This document shows, piece by piece, positions 6,469-8,027 of a DNA stretch of 8,027 nucleotides. Position numbers and translations under genes: made by a program. This DNA is from a bacterium. GTDB taxonomy: Bacteria; Fidelibacterota; Marinisomatia; Marinisomatales; JAHJCW01. Positions within the stretch are counted from its first letter, which is position 1. Each line of letters starts with the position of its first letter. The stretch covers positions 1 through 8,027 of the forward strand of contig JAUXHY010000042.1 in the NCBI GenBank assembly GCA_030621275.1. Direction: 5' to 3'. The notes under the pieces are model-generated. The model was not told where the DNA came from. It made no database searches and saw nothing but the letters and a program-made list of their open reading frames with translations.

Positions 6469-6486
6469 ACTGTATATTAATACAGT
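6469..6486. promoter_or_regulatory. LexA-box-like palindrome overlapping the promoter
   Basis: ACTGTATATTAATACAGT has perfect 6-base arms (ACTGTA/TACAGT) and fits the gammaproteobacterial SOS operator pattern CTGT-N8-ACAG. It covers the -10 element of the TolB-like gene's promoter, where a repressor would block transcription. The equivalent position in the other repeat copies keeps only half of the palindrome. LexA sites of FCB-group bacteria differ and are less well known, so binding is inference. Confidence 0.3.
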
Positions 6487-6502
6487 TATCAATTCACTTC
6501 AA
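6474..6502 (-). promoter_or_regulatory. Sigma70-like promoter for the TolB-like gene
   Basis: Minus strand: TTGAAG (6502-6497), 17-bp spacer, TAATAT (6479-6474). The predicted start is near 6467, giving a leader of about 30 nt. It is shared in position with three other repeat copies. Confidence 0.45.
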
Positions 6503-6644
6503 TAAGTTTAAAAATGCCGATAGTAATAAAACAAATATTATTACCAAGTAAATAATGGTGTATTTGGTGAATAAGATTATCCGATTAAGTGGAAACCGGA
6601 TTGGTTAAAAAATAAATGATTTATAAACTATTGCGTATCGTCAG

Positions 6645-7331
6645 CTACTTATTATCGTGAAAAAACGCCTTATTAAGTGATAAAAATTCTTGTACTTCAT
6701 TAATGATCCTTGATTTATGACCTGTTTTATAATAAACATAAGCTGTAATGGAAACGAATAAAGCACCTGCTGTATCTATAATTAAGTCCCACATAGTATC
6801 AACCAATCCGCTTTTTTGCATGTTTGCACCAAAGATACTGTCAGCAACGAATTCGTATATTTCCCATAGTGTACCAATTGAAACGGCAAATGAAAAAGAG
6901 AAAATGCAAATAAATTTCGGATTTAAGCTCATGTCTATTTTTTCATTGTGATTTAAAATCCATATTAATAGTAAACCTAAAATCCCTAATAAGACAGCAG
7001 ATATTCCATGCAATACAATATCCCACCACCAAAATCGATAATAAAAGTTATAAGTGCTTCCTAAAAATAATGATGCAAATATAAATAAAATGGCTGCCAA
7101 TTCGAATTCGGTAGGTAAAATCAATTTATAATGTTTTGCAAAAACTGTTGGAAGGGCAGAAAAAATAATAATGAAAATAATAAATATAACATTCATCAAA
7201 TTGGCTGCTATAATTGATGAAACCAAACCGATTGCTAATATGATTTGCATAGACAATTTAACATATTTTTGAGTTTTTGTCATTTTGGGAATATTGATTG
7301 TGTCCATTTTATTTTTATCTAAATTTATCAT
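6645..7331 (-). CDS. DUF2238/YjdF-like integral membrane protein
   Basis: 228 residues with about six membrane helices (near 25-45, 47-65, 76-92, 104-126, 139-157, 182-201). Diagnostic blocks are WWWDIVLHGISAVLLGILGL at 101-120, GTLWEIYEFVADSIFG at 153-168 and DTMWDLIIDTAGAL at 178-191. This spacing of W-D-x-x-x-H, W-E-x-x-E and D-T-x-W-D is what I recall for the DUF2238/YjdF family, inner-membrane proteins without a known reaction; the conserved acidic and histidine residues inside the helices hint at a metal or proton site. The start is uncertain: ATG 7331, 7307 (M9) and 7283 (M17) are all possible, and none has a good Shine-Dalgarno. The AT-rich composition resembles hemW more than the gene to its right does. 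Flanked by repeat-bearing gaps on both sides. Confidence 0.75.
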   Translation of the reverse strand: MINLDKNKMDTINIPKMTKTQKYVKLSMQIILAIGLVSSIIAANLMNVIFIIFIIIFSALPTVFAKHYKLILPTEFELAAILFIFASLFLGSTYNFYYRFWWWDIVLHGISAVLLGILGLLLIWILNHNEKIDMSLNPKFICIFSFSFAVSIGTLWEIYEFVADSIFGANMQKSGLVDTMWDLIIDTAGALFVSITAYVYYKTGHKSRIINEVQEFLSLNKAFFHDNK

Positions 7332-7436
7332 AATTACGAAATAGAAAATTAGAGTATATTACCTATAAGTTAAGTAAAAATTAGTTTAATCTATATAACT
7401 ATAAATCGGAATTTTTTATAATTGAAGGCAATTATT
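7332..7436. other. AT-rich gap, no gene; promoter half of the repeat not recognisable
   Basis: This stretch upstream of the DUF2238-like gene is very AT-rich. Short pieces recall the promoter half (AGAGTATATTACCTATAAG against AAATATACTTCC), but I could not align it convincingly and find no TTGAA/TATAAT pair at the expected spacing. The promoter of this gene is therefore not placed. Confidence 0.4.
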
Positions 7437-7530
7437 GTAAAACAAATATTAAAAAGCGAATAAAGGTGTTTTTGGTGAATCAGTTTACCCGATTAAGTAC
7501 CCTTGTAGATTGAGATATGGAATAAAATAA
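7437..7530 (-). repeat. Array repeat copy, middle and tail half
   Basis: Plus strand: TAAAACAAATATT (as at 6526-6539), then AAAGCGAATAAAGGTGTTTT and TGGTGAATCAGTTTACCCG, ATTAAG. It can be read as KANKGVFGESVYPIK from 7453, the closest of all copies to the aphA end (KAKVGIFGESIYPI). A short deletion removes the W-K codons, and the flank CCTTGTAGATTGAGATATGG matches 3897-3920. It lies between the DUF2238-like gene and the last gene of the window. Confidence 0.68.
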
Positions 7531-7583
7531 CCCGCCTGAAAGATTAGGGTAGAGGTAACTCTATAATTATTTATTGGGCTTTT

Positions 7584-8024
7584 CTATGCTTGTTCTCTGC
7601 AGTACTTATTCCGAAGAGTCACAGCAAGTTCCAGCATTATTTTAGGATTAGGTGCTTCCGGTGGCAAAGGAGTGATGGTTTTGATCCATTGGATTGTATC
7701 ACCAATCCGTATCGTGGCGTCGGTGTTACGAGCATCAGTTTCGATTGCCATGCGAGTTCTAAGAGACATGATAATGCCATATCGAAGTTGTTCGTCATCA
7801 TCTGTAAGGCAATCCGACGCAAGTTGATCAATCATTTTATTTTGTAGGTGTGAATGCATCGGTGAGGGAGCCTCGCCAAAAAGTTGGTTGCTAACAGCCG
7901 CTGCAATGAGTTTTGCCTTTTCTTCTTTGTGATTATACTTGAGCTGCGCCAGTAATTTTTCGCAACACGCGAGCTTAATATGATCCACATAGTTGTTCAT
8001 GCGCTTGAATATCCTCTTTTTCAT
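7584..8024 (-). CDS. Unknown soluble protein, possibly extending past the window
   Basis: 146 residues if started at ATG 8022-8024; the window ends 3 bases beyond, so a longer N-terminus cannot be excluded. A second candidate start is M9 (ATG at 7998-8000), with AAGAGGA some 11 bases before it. No signal peptide or membrane helix is seen. The sequence is helix-rich and charged (KLACCEKLLAQLKYNHKEEKAKLIAAAVSNQLFG), with a middle part DDDEQLRYGIIMSLRTRMAIET and a proline-rich TPLPPEAPNPK before the C-terminal helix. I do not recognise a family. The coding DNA looks clearly richer in G and C than hemW or the DUF2238-like gene, suggesting recent acquisition. Same strand and same repeat-bearing gap pattern as the five genes before it. 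Confidence 0.65.
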   Translation of the reverse strand: MKKRIFKRMNNYVDHIKLACCEKLLAQLKYNHKEEKAKLIAAAVSNQLFGEAPSPMHSHLQNKMIDQLASDCLTDDDEQLRYGIIMSLRTRMAIETDARNTDATIRIGDTIQWIKTITPLPPEAPNPKIMLELAVTLRNKYCREQA

Positions 8025-8027
8025 AAA

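Larger units (their letters stand above)
6443..6600 (-). repeat. Array repeat copy, full length (gap before the TolB-like gene)
   Basis: This is the cleanest full-length copy. Plus-strand order: AATATACTTCCATTTTTTAC, TATATTAATACAG, AATTCACTTCAATAAG and TTTAAAAATGCC, then TAATAAAACAAATATTATTA, then the tail GGTGTATTTGGTGAATAAG, TTATCCGATTAAGTGGAAACCG. The tail reads GVFGE-stop-DYPIKWKP, with one internal stop and loss of the terminal TGA. Compared with 5201-5345 the match runs through the whole length. Confidence 0.72.

Noticed and set aside
6439..6492. 18-codon extension of the TolB-like lipoprotein
   Set aside because: It would put a lysine/tryptophan-rich stretch before the signal peptide and overlaps the repeat-borne promoter.
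6443..6600. The array repeat as a single long inverted repeat (attC-like fold)
   Set aside because: The two ends share only short scattered complementarity (TTCC-ACTT type pieces), and no long stem was found by eye in three copies tested.
7520..7583. Terminator after the last gene
   Set aside because: Only a 5-bp stem (TAGAG/CTCTA) and a 4-bp ACCC/GGGT pairing are visible, too weak to call.
2724..8027. CRISPR array
   Set aside because: Repeats are long, diverged and separated by whole genes, with no short regular repeat-spacer pattern.

Overview
The window is AT-rich bacterial DNA. It looks like a member of the Bacteroidota/Ignavibacteriota (FCB) side of the tree. This rests on several weak signs: strong A/T bias, few strong Shine-Dalgarno sites, a TAnnTTTG-type promoter in front of the phosphatase gene, and two exported lipoproteins, one of them a TolB-like propeller. 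Lineage is an inference; no rRNA or taxon-specific marker is present.

Left part (1-2723), ordinary chromosomal genes. The tail of an unidentified gene (1-68) overlaps the start of a UPF0489-family gene, which is split by an apparent one-base frameshift near 120-125. This gene ends 2 bp from the convergent hemW gene (minus strand), encoding a radical-SAM heme chaperone. Across an 81-bp divergent promoter region from hemW lies a secreted class B (AphA-type) acid phosphatase on the plus strand.

Right part (2724-8027), an array-like region. Six unrelated single genes all run on the minus strand: a sulfotransferase-like protein, a four-helix membrane protein, a small lipoprotein, a TolB-like propeller lipoprotein, a DUF2238/YjdF-like membrane protein and an unknown soluble protein. 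They do not look like one pathway, and some appear richer in G+C than others. Wide gaps of about 150-370 bp separate them.

The gaps are not random spacer. They carry diverged copies of one roughly 150-190 bp repeat in constant orientation. One half of the repeat, next to the start of the minus-strand gene, contains a conserved sigma70-like promoter. The other half resembles the last codons, the stop codon and the 3' flank of the phosphatase gene itself (GESIYPITWKP-stop). Four gaps hold this tail at 3852-3925, 5281-5345, 6557-6600 and 7459-7530, and the intact version sits at the 3' end of aphA at 2676-2750.

The most interesting reading is that single-gene units, each with its own promoter, have accumulated in tandem at the 3' end of the phosphatase gene, each bringing a copy of that 3' end as an attachment-site-like boundary. 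This would be an integron-like or tandem site-specific insertion array. No integrase is visible in the window and no clear attC fold was found, so the mechanism is inference. The repeat itself, its orientation and its positions are seen directly.
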